A DNA stretch of 64,000 bases, taken from positions 574,898 through 638,897 of the forward strand of contig BGZK01000179.1 in the NCBI GenBank assembly GCA_005406025.1, in the 5' to 3' direction. Position 1 is the stretch's first letter. Each line of letters opens with the position of its first letter. This DNA is from Eumeta japonica (Eukaryota > Arthropoda > Insecta > Lepidoptera > Psychidae). The notes beneath the pieces were generated by a model. The model saw nothing but the letters and a program-made list of their open reading frames with translations. It was not told the origin of the DNA and made no database searches. Positions 1-11,010 of the stretch are shown here, piece by piece. The position numbers and the translations under genes are program-made.

Positions 1-257
1 TTTACTTTTTTCCAATTTAAAAAAAGAGTTACGTGGTCGTAGGTTTGTTGATGACAATCAAATGAAGATGGCTGTAGAAAGCCATTTTGACTGCAAAGAA
101 AAGGAATATTTTTTGGGCGGTTTGAAGGCGTTATACACCAGATATGAAAAATGTATTTCGCTTGAGGGAGACTATATTGAAAAATAAAAATAAAATACTC
201 GTACTTTTCTTTCATTTAATGCCTTAGGCCGCGGACTTAACAGCCGCCCCCTCGTAT
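1..257 (+). mobile_element. mariner-type DNA transposon, 3' end
   Basis: The window opens inside a mariner element. The transposase reading frame runs from the first bases to a stop at 185-187. About 40 bases later, the sequence around 230-257 (GCGGACTTAACAGCC followed by CCCCCTCGTA) resembles the 3' terminal inverted repeat of mariner elements, which end at a TA target site; TA dinucleotides follow directly. The 5' half lies outside the window, so completeness and activity cannot be judged. The terminal-repeat boundary is an estimate. Confidence 0.75.
2..187 (+). CDS. mariner transposase, C-terminal fragment
   Basis: This uninterrupted frame of 61 codons enters from the left edge and ends in TAA. 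It reads FSNLKKELRGRRFVDDNQ near its start and ends YEKCISLEGDYIEK. That is the pattern of the C-terminal tail of mariner transposases: a basic GRRF or GKRF block, an acidic helix with a conserved VESHF-like stretch, and a closing R(W/Y)xKCI.L.GDY(V/I)EK. The catalytic DDD/DDE residues lie upstream, outside the window. Mariner transposases cut and paste their own element at TA sites in the nucleus. There is no stop or frameshift in the visible part, so the copy may be relatively young. The family call is strong; its activity is unknown. Confidence 0.8.
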   Translation, partial: LLFSNLKKELRGRRFVDDNQMKMAVESHFDCKEKEYFLGGLKALYTRYEKCISLEGDYIEK

Positions 258-700
258 ATGGGAATGAATGCTTTCATTTTTCATTTGGATGAAGCTTTAC
301 TGAAGAATGACGTCATACTTTAGTGTCCTTTATACGGTATGGGTTTAAATTATTATTTATTTATTTTCTATTGGTGTAAATTATTCTTTGGCGTCTTACC
401 GACTTTTGTTTTTTTTTTTTTGTGTACTCGGTCACAAAATCTAATATTTTTATTTTCAGTCAACACAGCATTTTTGAGTCCGGTCTTGGAGACATTATTT
501 ATCAATTGTATATATATTTGTATGTTGTAACTAAGGTAAATACAAAAATCGTAGTCTGTAAGCATGAAATTCGGAATACAGGTTGTTCATAAGTCCGCCG
601 CATACGCAGTGATACGTGATAAAACTGGTGTTTCAAAGAGGCCGAAACAAAATTGACGAATACCATTAGGCTATATAAGATGTAAACACAACCTCTTTTC
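258..700. other. no gene seen; AT-rich flank
   Basis: No coding signal is recognised. The stretch contains a TGACGTCA palindrome at 308-315 and poly-T runs near 410-420. The short ORFs here are composition artefacts. Confidence 0.4.
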
Positions 701-719
701 GCTCTGCCTAGCGCAGAAG

Positions 720-925
720 CAACAGGGCGGTGGTGGGCAATGAGCAGCGCCATTGTTTTCGAATTCGAAGGTATTGGATTCGAATCCCCATCTCGTCCGA
801 AACGACCCATGACATTTAACCTCTTTGTCGCTACTGGAACATGTTAAGCCGTCGGCCACGGACGTCATCATCGCGCCAGGGCGACGACTACGAGCAGCCC
901 CCACCCGCACTGTGCCAGCTTGTGG
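720..925 (+). repeat. tRNA-derived SINE (family S)
   Basis: A tRNA-like head carries an A-box-like stretch (GGTGGGCAATGAGCAGCG, about 731-748) and a near-perfect B box GGATTCGAATCCC at 776-788, the internal Pol III promoter of a tRNA. The body continues with GTTAAGCCGTCGG and a GC-rich stretch ending AGCAGCCCCCACCCGC (about 845-910). The same body occurs at 29.7-29.95, 42.3-42.53 and, inverted, 44.14-44.36 kb. It is not a functional tRNA gene, because the body does not fold on as an acceptor stem. Confidence 0.7.
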
Positions 926-1490
926 GGAGTCAAGCCTCGTTAATTTGAAATAAAGATCTCGTAAAAGGCTATATCTAAATCCTGCTCCAATAATGTGGTC
1001 ATTCCATGTAACGTGACAGCCGCCGGGAGTCGCACGGGGCAGTCACCCTGGACATTGGATATTATTGTTTCCTTACATTCCCACGATTCATATTACATAA
1101 CATATCTTTCGGATATATGAAATTATATTGGAGCTGATCACGATATGATAATAGAAATTAGGGGAAGAATTAAAAATTTTGGTGATAGGGATCTCGGTTT
1201 TTTCAGTTTATAAAAAAATGTGAAAGTGATCTTTGGTGACCCGATTCTTTATCTTATTGACTTTAATTGTCAGGTGCAGTTACACAATTTATTAACTTTT
1301 ATTTTAGGACACCTGCTTTTAAAACAGAGATTTACATTTTATATGCAAATGTGACTGATTTAATCATTAAAATTCTCAGTAAAGCTTAGTCCATACAAAC
1401 ACTTTAAAATGTCAGTTGGATTTTTTTAAATAAATCCTAGTTTTTAATAAAAAAAAAACCTTTTTTGTCGCATACGCGCGACCAGAATGC
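926..1490. other. no gene seen
   Basis: A tail-like AATAAAGATCTCG at about 947 may close the SINE. The rest is AT-rich with no recognisable feature. Confidence 0.35.
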
Positions 1491-1499
1491 CTAAAATGC

Positions 1500-3400
1500 A
1501 GCCGCCACAGACCTTCTGGCGACGACAAGCCGCCGATGGAGTTTCCAAATGTGCTTACAGCGCGTGCTTTGTCAAAATGGCAATCTTCAAGGTCTGTGAA
1601 TCTTCCAAGTCTCGAAGGCATGCCCTAGTGGCAGCCGTGATTTGAAGCACTTCAGTCAAGAGCTGAAGTTATCGCGAAGGGCCTTCAGAGGCACCGCCTG
1701 GGAAGAGACGATCGATCAGGCTGCGACGCGATCGGAAGGCGACGCTATCCTAAGAGAGATCGGGCAGAGATCATTGCGGATCATTTGGAGGAGCGATTTG
1801 TTTCACCCCTGATCTCCAACTCATCTTGCGTCACTGTACACCACGCACAATTAGCGTGCCGAGAACAAGAGTTCGTGTCAACCCCGATGCCCCCGCTGCC
1901 GGGAGATTACTTTGTGTCCCTATCGAAAATAGCCAAGGCGATCTTCCGTCTGCCCAAGAGGGAGGCCCCGGGAGGCCCCGGGACCCGACAGGATACCGAT
2001 CGTAGTAATCTAGCAGCTGCCTAGAAGAGCCATGTTCGCGATGATTAGGCTATTCAATGAAATACTCCGCACCAGGCGCTTTTAAACATCCTGGAAGAAG
2101 GGTCGCGTTATTTTTATCTCAAAGCCAGGAAATAACCCCCGATACACACGCCAAGCGAAAGGCCGATTACGCTACTGTTTCACGTCGCCAAACTGTTTGC
2201 AGGAATTATACTGCGACACCTGCATTGTCACCTGAGGCAGAAGCAGTTCGGGTTTCGAAGTGGGCACTTGACCACGCTCCAGCTGACGCGAGTTCTTCAC
2301 TTCGGGCTTCAGATCACAATTGAGGCTACCGTACCGTTGGAGTCTTCCTCGATATTGAGAAGGCTTTCGACCAACTGTGACATATTGTTCAAGCTATTTG
2401 AGAACACTAAAATCCCGCCTGCACTCGTGCTATTAGTGGCGTCATTCCTTGAGGGTCACAGTTTCTTTGTTACAGTTGAAGACACGATCTCAGACCCGCG
2501 CCCGATCAACGCCGGAGTACCACAAGGCAGCTGTTTTTCACGATGCCTCTGCACGGTGTTCATAGATGACTTCCCCACTCTTCCTGGTCAACTACAAGAT
2601 TTAGAGAATGACGTCGTGTTTACATTATACCCAGACGACAGTGTATATCTATCATTGTCTCGTAGGACCACCCTCGCACCACGTAACAGCGAAGCTGCAG
2701 AGGTTCTTCGTCCTACTTCCGGGTAAGATGGATTAATAGCAAGTCGGTGTCAACGTGACGAAGACGGCCGCTTTATTGATCGGCCAATATTGTATCATGC
2801 CGTCAAAACTGAAACTCCGAGAGTAGCAAGTGAAATTGCAGACTAGGGTGCGATACCTGGGGGTGCAAATTGATCGCTCTCTGCACATAGCCGCTCAGAT
2901 AGAGCAAGCCATTCACCAGAGCAGAACCACGAGGAGTATGCTGTTCTCGGTACTTCAATTGCATCCGCTGCTAAGCTAAAATAGCCTTGGACAAAGGTTA
3001 CATCCGTGCTTTGTTGACATACGCGATCCATATTTCAGGAGAAGAGGATTCAGGCTCAATAGAGCATCGCTCTACGGATGATGGTCGGGACGGAACGGTA
3101 CATATAAAATGATGTCATCGCTCGCGATCTTCGCAACGAATCTGTGGAGGTATTCATCTGACAAATTGCCCGTCACATATTTGATCACTCCGATCTATGA
3201 GTTCCTCTGGAAAATCATACCATTGCTCGACAGGTCGCAGAACGGCCGACCCCTTACACGAGAACTCCTCGAATCGCGGGTAGAGCTAACGTATTCGTAA
3301 GGATCGACGAGTATTAATATCATAATTTGGACCTTTACTGGCCCACCGCCCCCATTGACCCGTCAGGTTCGTGTTCCCGATGAGAACCCAACGAAATTAG
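1500..3400 (+). mobile_element. Jockey-like non-LTR retrotransposon relic
   Basis: This is a GC-richer island in AT-rich DNA that encodes a shattered LINE ORF2. In order it shows an endonuclease-RT linker (SRRAFRGTAWEETIDQAA, about 1665-1720; GRRRYPKRDRAEIIADHLEE, about 1735-1795), the start of RT (PKREAPG, about 1950), a palm segment (FDIEKAF-like near 2345-2370), INAGVPQGS (about 2507-2533), a YPDDS active-site remnant (about 2630) and RYLGVQIDRSL (about 2852-2885). There is no endonuclease domain and no poly-A tail, so both ends are eroded. The Jockey-group placement is inferred from motif wording. Confidence 0.8.
1640..3297 (+). pseudogene. Reverse transcriptase (ORF2) pseudogene, Jockey-like
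   Basis: A live copy would reverse-transcribe its own RNA at a nicked target. Here the frame is broken many times. One break is visible in detail: a tandem 10-bp duplication (GGAGGCCCCG twice, 1961-1980) inside the codons for the conserved PKREAPGPD motif throws the frame off. The longest intact piece, 2268-2726, contains KIPPALVLLVASFLEGHSFF and INAGVPQGS. The catalytic YADD box reads YPDD, so an Ala-to-Pro change sits next to the metal-binding aspartates. Downstream, the C-terminal part (LGVQIDRSL ... TRSMLFSVL) is recoverable only by changing frame. The piece at 3109-3297 (TNLWRYSSDKLP ... RPLTRELLESRVE) fits the RT C-terminus. It cannot make a working enzyme. Confidence 0.8.
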
Positions 3401-4780
3401 TCTTCCGACCCGTACCTGTAACACAACTGAACAGTTGCAGCTGACCCACGCAACGCAACACTCGCTCGGCTGGAATATAAAATGTGTGGCCATGCCCCTT
3501 TATGTTTAATGTGTGCAGTTCACATGTGCATTTGGATGCACTCTCCATAAAATATTAATATAATACTTGAAATACACCATAATATTTTTTTTTTCTACAA
3601 ACAAAATATAAAATGTGAAGCACCAATACTCACTCTGCAAGAATTGTTTGCCAAAAGTTGTTGAAAATAACGATCCGAGGTGCGGGCCAACCGGCGGTAG
3701 AGATATCGCCGTAACAAAAACACTCCACACAAAATAGTATGCTTAATAAACAATACACGACGGGAAACAAACAACAATAATATAAATATTTATTACAGGT
3801 ACACGTTGTTGTAAGAGGCTGTGAATAGTTGTCTTTCCTGTTTTCAGTGCTGAGTTAGTAATTTAATCTTTCTCTACTACACTGTAATTTGCTCGTAGAG
3901 TTTCAGAAACTCTGAAACATCTATCCGTTTGTTTCGTATCCAGTTTTTATTTTTTCAACTTTTTCAATTAGCCCCCTTAATATATTTTTTTTTTCGCTTC
4001 GGTCTCCTCTCGTATCTAATCATTCACGCACACTGAAAAACATGTTATAAATTTTATCGGATGATTGCTTTAATAATTTAATTCAGCCATAATTATATAT
4101 ATATTATGTATATATATTTCCTATTAAATTAAATATGCATTTAATTACTTTGGTCTGTCTGTCTTGCGGTTGCATTCAGAAAGGTATATTTTGTGTTTCG
4201 CTCTCAAATCAGATTCAGAATGCGAAGATTCAATAATAAAATGATAAAATCTTATTAGGTAGAGGAAAAAGGAATCTTAAAGGTCATTTTAAAGGTCGTT
4301 TGTGATGGACTGTCAAACGTAAGACAAGGAAATTACGGGGCTCCATATAAATGTAGAATATCGAGCAAAATTAAGTCTTGACCTGACATTATATTCCAAA
4401 ATGCTATCAAATGTTAATATCACATTGGACAACCTTCGAATGTATTTGCTACATAAATCTATAGATAAACGATAAGAATATTTAACGTTTTGTCTTAAAA
4501 GGTAATTGTTAGTATTCCAAATTATATAATAATTTTACTTTATTAAATAATTTATATGCATGATCCTCACTCGTCCCTTGCAACTCTGAAATTTATTTTT
4601 TTAAATATTAATATGTGTGATATTATTAATAACACACAGCTCCTTCTTACTGATCCGAGCATTCCGTAGACACTTGAAATTTAATCATTTCATATATCGA
4701 TCAACTTTCTTTCGCAAATTTCCCCAAATTTTATAAAGTTTTTCATCTAAACAATCTTCTGTTAAATGGAACAATCTTCT
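3401..4780. other. no gene seen; AT-rich
   Basis: AT-rich sequence with poly-T runs. No coding or structural feature is supported; the minus-strand ORFs near 3363-3777 show no protein-like composition. Confidence 0.4.
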
Positions 4781-4784
4781 GTCA

Positions 4785-5045
4785 ATCATGATACCAATTC
4801 TGGTCCTGTTCTCAGTTTCAATTCAGGTTCCATTGTCGGTTTCGGTTTACATTCCAATCCCGATCTGGTGGTTTTTATTCCGGTTCAACTTTAAATTCCA
4901 ACCTAATACCGGTTCAGCTTTTGATTATATGCCCATTTCGCTTTAAATTCCTATTTCAACCGTATTCTCGTTTCCAATAAATATAGTAGTTTCAATTCCG
5001 ATCTTGAATTATACTCAATTTTGATTCCGGTCATTTAAAATATAA
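4785..5045. repeat. degenerate TTCCGATT/GGTTC simple repeat
   Basis: About 260 bases of loosely repeated hexamers: TCCGGTTC, ATTCCAATCCCGATC, TTCAATTCCGATC and similar, spaced irregularly. Similar tracts lie at 12160-12305 and 54390-54530 and, reverse-complemented, at 62950-63245. It looks like an old decayed simple repeat. Confidence 0.5.
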
Positions 5046-5715
5046 TCTGTTTTTAGAACTAAGCCCTCATACAAATATAAACCTCTATTTCGTCTTAAAA
5101 AATATATTCAATTTTTTTATTTTTAACAAAGAACCCAAATATATTTTGTAAGACTCTAACTTAAAAATATGGTTATTTTTATTTATTTATTTTTTAGTTT
5201 AGTATTTAGTTATTTATTTTTAAACTGATATCGACCCTTAATCGACTCCTATATTTCCGAAAACCTTGGAGCACATGTTTCTTTTTTTATTAAAAGAGGA
5301 ATCTAATTACCGATTTCTATGACTTTAATTTGAAAACTAACGGTATTTCCATACAAAGTTTTAAGTCCCTTTTAACATTCTTAAGGACGATATTTTTAAA
5401 AACTCTTTTTTGGACTTCTATTACATAGTAAAAGGCTGCCTTTTAATTATCTGGACCCAGCAGCTTCGGTTGTGCATTTCTATCTGTAAATTCAGTTCTA
5501 TTTTACCTGTAAGTATCATCGAACAAATATAATCGTACTACAAACTCGCTTTACGCAACCCTAAATTGTATAGCCCGTATCTTGTTCTGTACAATTTCGC
5601 GTGCTGGTTGGGTCTGTAGGTTGCTTGTTGGATGGTTGGATTGAAATCACATAGGGTTGGTAACTCATAAAACGAAATGAATTTTGGGTAACAAAATTTT
5701 CTTTACTATTGTTTT
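5046..5715. other. no gene seen
   Basis: AT-rich sequence with no recognised feature. Confidence 0.35.
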
Positions 5716-5719
5716 TTTT

Positions 5720-6165
5720 TTGGTCATACTCATCTAAAAAAATCTAAAAACGGTAAACCCTGTAGACCATCCCTAAAAGTTTCTGCTTTGACATTTATCG
5801 AAGAGTTTTTGAGCTTCCTGATTTCAAAAAATCGTTTTTTATGAGTTTTAATATCAAAAATTTGAAAGACGGCTGACTCTGCACGCTTTTCCTGGAACTT
5901 CTTGCTACTTTCGCACCCAAAGCGTTTAAAAATATAAATGGCAGTAAATGTTAGTCTTTCTTCTGCTCTTATAATTCTATCATCCAACGGGCCTGATTAT
6001 GCTAAGACTTGGACAACGAAAATATTCAACTGCTACCAGCACCTCGAGCTTGTTTTTTTTTGAGGGTTTTTTTTGGCGATATCAGCAAATTCCAATTCGT
6101 GACGCCGTCGTCATCAAACCATTCTGGTGAGGGTTCGGAGTTCAGTACTTCCTAGTAAATTTCTT
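5720..6165. repeat. possible dispersed-repeat fragment
   Basis: The stretch around 5757-5800 (GTAGACCATCCCTAAAAGTTTCTGCTTTGACAT, in two pieces) resembles 38970-39020 (AGCTATCCCTAAAACTTCCCGCTGTGATGT). This suggests a shared dispersed repeat. An 85-codon minus-strand ORF at 5730-5987 covers it but shows no recognisable domain. Confidence 0.25.
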
Positions 6166-6585
6166 GACATTAGTCCCATTTGGATCGTTTTCGTACGCAC
6201 TGTATTTTAATACTCAATGACGATGGTGACTTGAAGGGGGACCTGGAAGGTGGGTAGAGGGACGCTTTGATTGTCACTAGTAACCTAATGAAAATTTTGT
6301 TTCGCCACATTTTTTTTTGACGAGTTAAATATTGGCCCTTAATTATCAGCTGCGAATCAACGTTCAAATTTATAGTGTAATTTTAAGAATTAAAAAAATA
6401 AATTGAAAAAAAAATAATAATAATTAACTATAAATTAGAACACAGTTATATGGAAACTAAATAACAACCTAAGCAAAAAAAAATAATGTCAAAAAACACG
6501 CTTTAATGAAAGAAAAAATTTTTTTTTTTTAATTATTGTCGTAGTTGATATAACAAAGAGTGTTCGATACTCTAGCCGTTGTCGA
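6166..6585. other. no gene seen; A-rich
   Basis: Low-complexity A/T stretches, notably 6390-6530. No feature is recognised. Confidence 0.35.
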
Positions 6586-6589
6586 AGAT

Positions 6590-6985
6590 TAGTACGACAA
6601 CGAGCGGTCGTCCAGTGCGCCGATATATCGTAACCGTATCGCACGTTCGGGGTGCGGCGGCGATATCGTTCTGGGTGTGTAATCGGGCTTACCTCGTGAC
6701 GGCCTGAAATTTTCCTTCAGGGCGCAGTCGGTGCCGCGACGCGACGCGGGCTACACGCGTTCTCTTTAAACGGCGGATTTTCGATAGACGAAAATCTGAA
6801 CACGCCGAAAGTCTCGATATACGACTAGTGTTTAAGATTGATTTACCGTTTTACGTATTTTCCGGTTTAATATAAAGTGATTTGATTATTTTTTGGCTTA
6901 TTAATTTTTCGCCTGTGGTGTTAAAATTTCATTGTGGTCATTTTTTTGTCCGTCGCTCTCTGGGCGTTCGAGTGTCACTCACGTG
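6590..6985 (+). promoter_or_regulatory. CpG-rich island, possible promoter or first untranslated exon
   Basis: About 250 bases rich in CpG (6595-6830: TCGTACGACAACGAGCGG, CGCGACGCGACGCGGG) stand out from the AT-rich surroundings. An initiator-like GCAGTCGGT sits at 6724-6732; the same nonamer recurs at 13718-13726 in another CpG-rich patch. A CACGTG E-box followed by a possible splice donor GGTATGCC lies near 6980-6990. No open frame of note is present. Promoter or 5'-UTR function is inference from base composition. Confidence 0.25.
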
Positions 6986-6994
6986 GGTATGCCT

Positions 6995-7680
6995 AATTTA
7001 GTTTTTGCAAAATGTCTTTTTATATCTGATAGAACAATTAATTTATTTATTCGGTGCGGTTTTCGAAGAAGATCGCGAAATAAATAGATTTGAATTGGCG
7101 TCTGATTTACAGTAGGAGAAAAATGAAAATAAATATTTTTTAATTCACACTTTATGTGTAAATAAATAGTAATATTTATCGACCATCAAAGCTACTGGCC
7201 AGTTGAGATATAAAAAGAAAGAAGAAAAAAAAAACATAAAATGTTAATTAAGAAAATATGTTATTAAAAAAAATATGAATATTTGTTTATTTATTTACAT
7301 GAAAATGTTTCTTTTTTGGAGAAATGCTTTCGTAAACTTACTTTTTTATTACCCTTTCTTAATCAGCATCTATCAATTATTAAATAATAAATATGAACCA
7401 AATATTGCACCCCTAATTATTTATACTTGTAAATTTAAACTTTAATTAATTTATTCTAAATGTAATAAACTTTTGAAACGATTAAAGTTGTTACTAAAAA
7501 CATTTAGTCGCACGCAGTGCAATAGCTGCGTTGCCATTTGATATTGGTGTGATGTTGGCCTTTTTTCTAAAAAGTTTTCATTTTTTTTAAATTTTCTTTT
7601 AATTTTTTTTTTGTTAAATTTTATTTCAGTTTCCCTCACTTTCGTTTTTGCACTTTATGAAGCATCGCAATACATATCAC
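6995..7680. other. no gene seen; AT-rich
   Basis: Very AT-rich sequence. Nothing is recognised. Confidence 0.35.
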
Positions 7681-7686
7681 ATCTAT

Positions 7687-7736
7687 ATCACACATTATAG
7701 TGTGGCACGTCAACGTATCACACTATAATGTGTGAT
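7687..7736. repeat. perfect 18-bp inverted repeat, 14-nt loop
   Basis: Arms 7687-7704 (ATCACACATTATAGTGTG) and 7719-7736 are exact reverse complements. Each arm is itself partly palindromic. Two more hairpins follow within 260 bases: 13-bp arms at 7865-7877/7885-7897 and 9-bp arms CGATTATAT/ATATAATCG near 7970-7995. Confidence 0.8.
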
Positions 7737-7864
7737 ACGTAAACGCAAACGAATTATTTGCTAGTCGAGGCTTTGCTATACCTAAGTAGTTTTGTAGGTT
7801 TCAAAAATTCAGGGGAGCTGTACTGAAGTCATTGTGAGTTAACGATATATCATAAAGCAACAAT

Positions 7865-7897
7865 TGACTATTTTTGTATACATAACAAAAATAGTCA
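7865..7897. repeat. 13-bp inverted repeat
   Basis: TGACTATTTTTGT at 7865-7877 is the exact reverse complement of 7885-7897, with a 7-base loop. Confidence 0.75.
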
Positions 7898-7999
7898 TTA
7901 CTATCGTGATAACAAAACATATTATTTGTAAGCTGAAACTGGGCGAAAAATCTTAGATACGCGATTATATTTCGACAATATAATCGTGTTTAAGTAAAA

Positions 8000-8855
8000 A
8001 CAAATTATTTGCATATATTTAGATGCAAACACCTAAAATATTCTTGTATATTTTTATTTCAGTTTACACATCGATGCCTATTTTTGCTAAAAAGATTTGT
8101 TGTTTGTGCTTTAGTGTGGAAACAGTTGTAACTTAATTTTCAGAACTCTAAATGCAAATATAAGTTTTAATAGAATTATAAATTATACTTTGATTTACAT
8201 GCAGTGGCTCTTTTTTAAAAAAAAAAAGGTTATAACAAAATTTTAAATACCACTCATATTTGTTTCTTAGAAAACTATTCAAAGAGGTGTTTTTTAGACG
8301 AATAAAAAAATTAAAAAAAAAAAAACAAAACCGATTTATTAGCACCGATACAAAAAGCTCTCAATTCAAAGAATGTCCCGAACGCCGTGAATAAACATTC
8401 AAATCGTTTCGCCGACAATATACAATGTTATCACTTCACTTGACTTCTACTTCTGATTCCGTTTCATAATAACTGTGTTGCGAACCCTCCCATCCACTCC
8501 ATTCTACAATTATACCAGATGGAATATTAAATATTTTCCTTTGAAATATCCACGATGTACCGCATTACCATTTTTCCCGTTACATCTTTTTTTTTCGTCG
8601 ATTCGATCATTTTTCGTATTCGGATCGGTTTTTTTTTTGCTTACCAAGCACCGCTGGGGGGCTACGCGGTCTCTATGAACACGCGGAGAGATTTCAATTT
8701 CAATAATTGAACAATTGGAAAGATATTTACGTCGGCAGTTGTTTTGAAACAAGGCGTCCGACGCGCAAATTTCTAGCTTTCCAATGAGTGAATTTATCGC
8801 CGCAGTCGAAATAAGAATACCCGAGAACGACATGAAAGATGAAGGTCAAAAAATA
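8000..8855. other. no gene supported
   Basis: A minus-strand ORF of 107 codons at 8510-8833 covers a moderately GC-rich patch (8640-8830) but has no recognisable domain and a basic, low-complexity C-terminal half. I do not call it a gene. Confidence 0.3.
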
Positions 8856-8860
8856 AGATT

Positions 8861-8894
8861 ATTTCTCCAAAAATGAAGATATTTTTGGAGAAAT
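8861..8894. repeat. 14-bp inverted repeat
   Basis: ATTTCTCCAAAAAT (8861-8874) and its exact reverse complement (8881-8894) flank a 6-base loop. Confidence 0.75.
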
Positions 8895-9039
8895 ATTTTT
8901 CCGTCGTTTTCTCCTCTAAAATGGGGTGAAATTGGGAGTCCCGTGTCGCATTCTCGAATTTAAATAAATTCAAATCGAAACGGCGTCGCTCTACAATAGT
9001 TTAATTCGAAATTACATCTGCACAAATATATTTTAAAAT

Positions 9040-9074
9040 TTGTAACTTACATAATGTAAGTATGTAAGTTACAA
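9040..9074. repeat. 13-bp inverted repeat
   Basis: TTGTAACTTACAT at 9040-9052 pairs exactly with 9062-9074. The 9-base loop repeats part of the arm (ATGTAAGT). Confidence 0.75.
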
Positions 9075-9744
9075 TTATATATAATTGGTACGTGCCTATT
9101 AAAATTCATGTGCGCGCTCCTGAGGGTCGGTGCTTAAGTCGTTACTATGGAAAGTTAAAAAATTGGGGATATCCAAAATAGTCGTTAACAGGTGTCGTTA
9201 AAAATGATTTTAATTTAATTTATTTTTAAAAAAAATTAATGTGATTTTTTCAGATTTTATTGCAATTATTTTATAAAACATAGTTGTATGGAGGTATGTT
9301 TAGGGTAAAATAATTAGTATTGGGATTAATTTATGTTTCTCAATCTATTGGATCAATTTAGATGAGATTTTTGTCATTTTATGACCAAGTAGTTTGGTGC
9401 GTGTTTTAAGGAACTACTATGAAAAAGAAAACTTATCAAAAGTTCATGTTAATTACAATTTCAAAGTTAGTTTGTAGTCCTATTACTCAAATATAACGCG
9501 GAGAGTTCAACAGAAAATGTATCCTACATTAGGGTATTTAAGTAATAATAATAATATCAGTAATATTTTACTAAAATTTTCAAAACAAATTAAGAACCAA
9601 CATTACAGGAACTATTTACATGAAACCCCGTATCTTTTCCGTTTAATATCAACAGATGGCGTTAAGCGTGATTTGTACCACACCCTGGTCTTATTTATTG
9701 TACATACATACCTGCGACATATTTTCAGTTTGTTGTCTTTCAGG

Positions 9745-9830
9745 CGAAAGCTATTGAACCAATCAAATAAGGCGTTGGTGACCGGCATTTTATATAAATA
9801 CGTGCATGCGGGCCCGGTTATAGACGAAAA
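9745..9830 (+). promoter_or_regulatory. candidate Pol II core promoter (CCAAT + TATA)
   Basis: A CCAAT box in GAACCAATCAAAT (about 9757-9768) lies about 30 bases upstream of TATATAAATA (9791-9800), followed by GC-rich CGTGCATGCGGGCCCGG. The arrangement matches a TATA promoter or a retroelement LTR promoter. No coding frame downstream supports either. Confidence 0.25.
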
Positions 9831-10625
9831 TTATTATAGTTAGTAAAAAATCTATGATATCTGTGTTGGTTCATGCGAGGTCCGACGCATAAAACATATA
9901 CCTGCTTTTTTTGGCACGTAAGTGATCAAAGTTCCTAAGCGTCGGTCACTCACTTGCGATCGACACCCAACACCCTTAAGAAAGAAAACCACTTCTTTGA
10001 CCTTTTTTAGAAAGTGTGACGACACTAACAATACGTTACCAAAACCGCATCGTGATACGTTCGAAGGTTTATTTGGGACTTAAAGAGAAGCGAAAAGACG
10101 GCGGTAATTTCTTGTATGTTAGTAGAACACTCATTTCATATCTTCTTTCTTATGTGTCTATATTTTTTGATCTTACCCAAGTCTGGTTAGAATAATGTGA
10201 GTCCCGTGCTGTATGCGCTCGCGCAGCGATACCGGAGGCTCCGGCTTGACGTTCGGACACGTGCAAAAGTTAGGAAAATTGATGTACAATTATATAATCA
10301 GTATTCCAAACTAGAGCAGGATCGTCGCATATATTGTACCTGTTAGGACTTAAAAAGTAGAATTTAAATTGTATTAAAATAGTATGCAAACATATTCATT
10401 TTCAGCAGGGACCAGACCCAGAATTTACTACTACTTATAATTCAGAGATTTAGAAACTATTTGTGATGTAGATTGTAATTAATACTTATGATTTTCTAAA
10501 TAGTGATTCTAATACAGTCAAATTAAAATATTATATTGTTTGTGACTGTCCTAAACTAGGTCACGTCGAAAATCCGACTTCTAGTTAGATGTTAAAACGG
10601 TTACATTGTCATTGAGATTCATATT
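9831..10625. other. no gene seen
   Basis: Mixed-composition sequence with a short CpG-rich stretch at 10205-10265. Nothing is recognised. Confidence 0.3.
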
Positions 10626-10629
10626 GGAT

Positions 10630-10745
10630 TTTTCACGACGGCACGCGATGACACCGCGCCGTGGATATATGAAATTAGCGGACTCTTGCGCCGGTGACGT
10701 CAGTGATTGTGTTTGAATAATTATCGTGTGCGCAGCTGTAAATTT
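10630..10745. promoter_or_regulatory. CpG-rich patch with CRE palindrome TGACGTCA
   Basis: GC-rich sequence (ACGGCACGCGATGACACCG ... TTGCGCCGG) leads into TGACGTCA at 10695-10702, the binding palindrome of CREB/ATF factors. Regulatory function is inferred from this motif only. Confidence 0.2.
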
Positions 10746-10906
10746 GAAACGAGATAAAGTTGATATTCAAAGGTGCGAAACCTTAAAATGTTTTGAAATC
10801 GTCATTTAATAGAAGGTTCGATACTAATCTTCAACATCGAACCTAATGTTTGTACAACCTAAGGATTTGAAGTTAGAATAAAAAAAAGGCATTTTATGAA
10901 AATTAG

Positions 10907-11010
10907 CAATGGTTGTGGCTTAGTGGTGATGAGAATTGCCATTGTAACAAAAGGTACCTGTTTTGAATACTGATTAACAGCCGTGTGCTTCAAACTATCG
11001 TCTGAAATAA
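10907..11010 (+). repeat. decayed tRNA-derived SINE head
   Basis: TGGCTTAGTGGTGATGAG (about 10916-10933) is a good A box. The B box is degraded (GTTTTGAATACTG). The following AACAGCCGTGTGCTTC may be the family-S body. Confidence 0.45.

Noticed and set aside
720..800. Functional tRNA gene (also at 44290-44356 minus)
   Set aside because: A and B boxes are present but no consistent acceptor and anticodon stems; shared downstream bodies show these are SINEs.
9517..9843. 108-codon ORF as a gene
   Set aside because: Asn/Leu/Tyr-rich translation of AT-rich DNA, no domain; it overlaps the candidate promoter.
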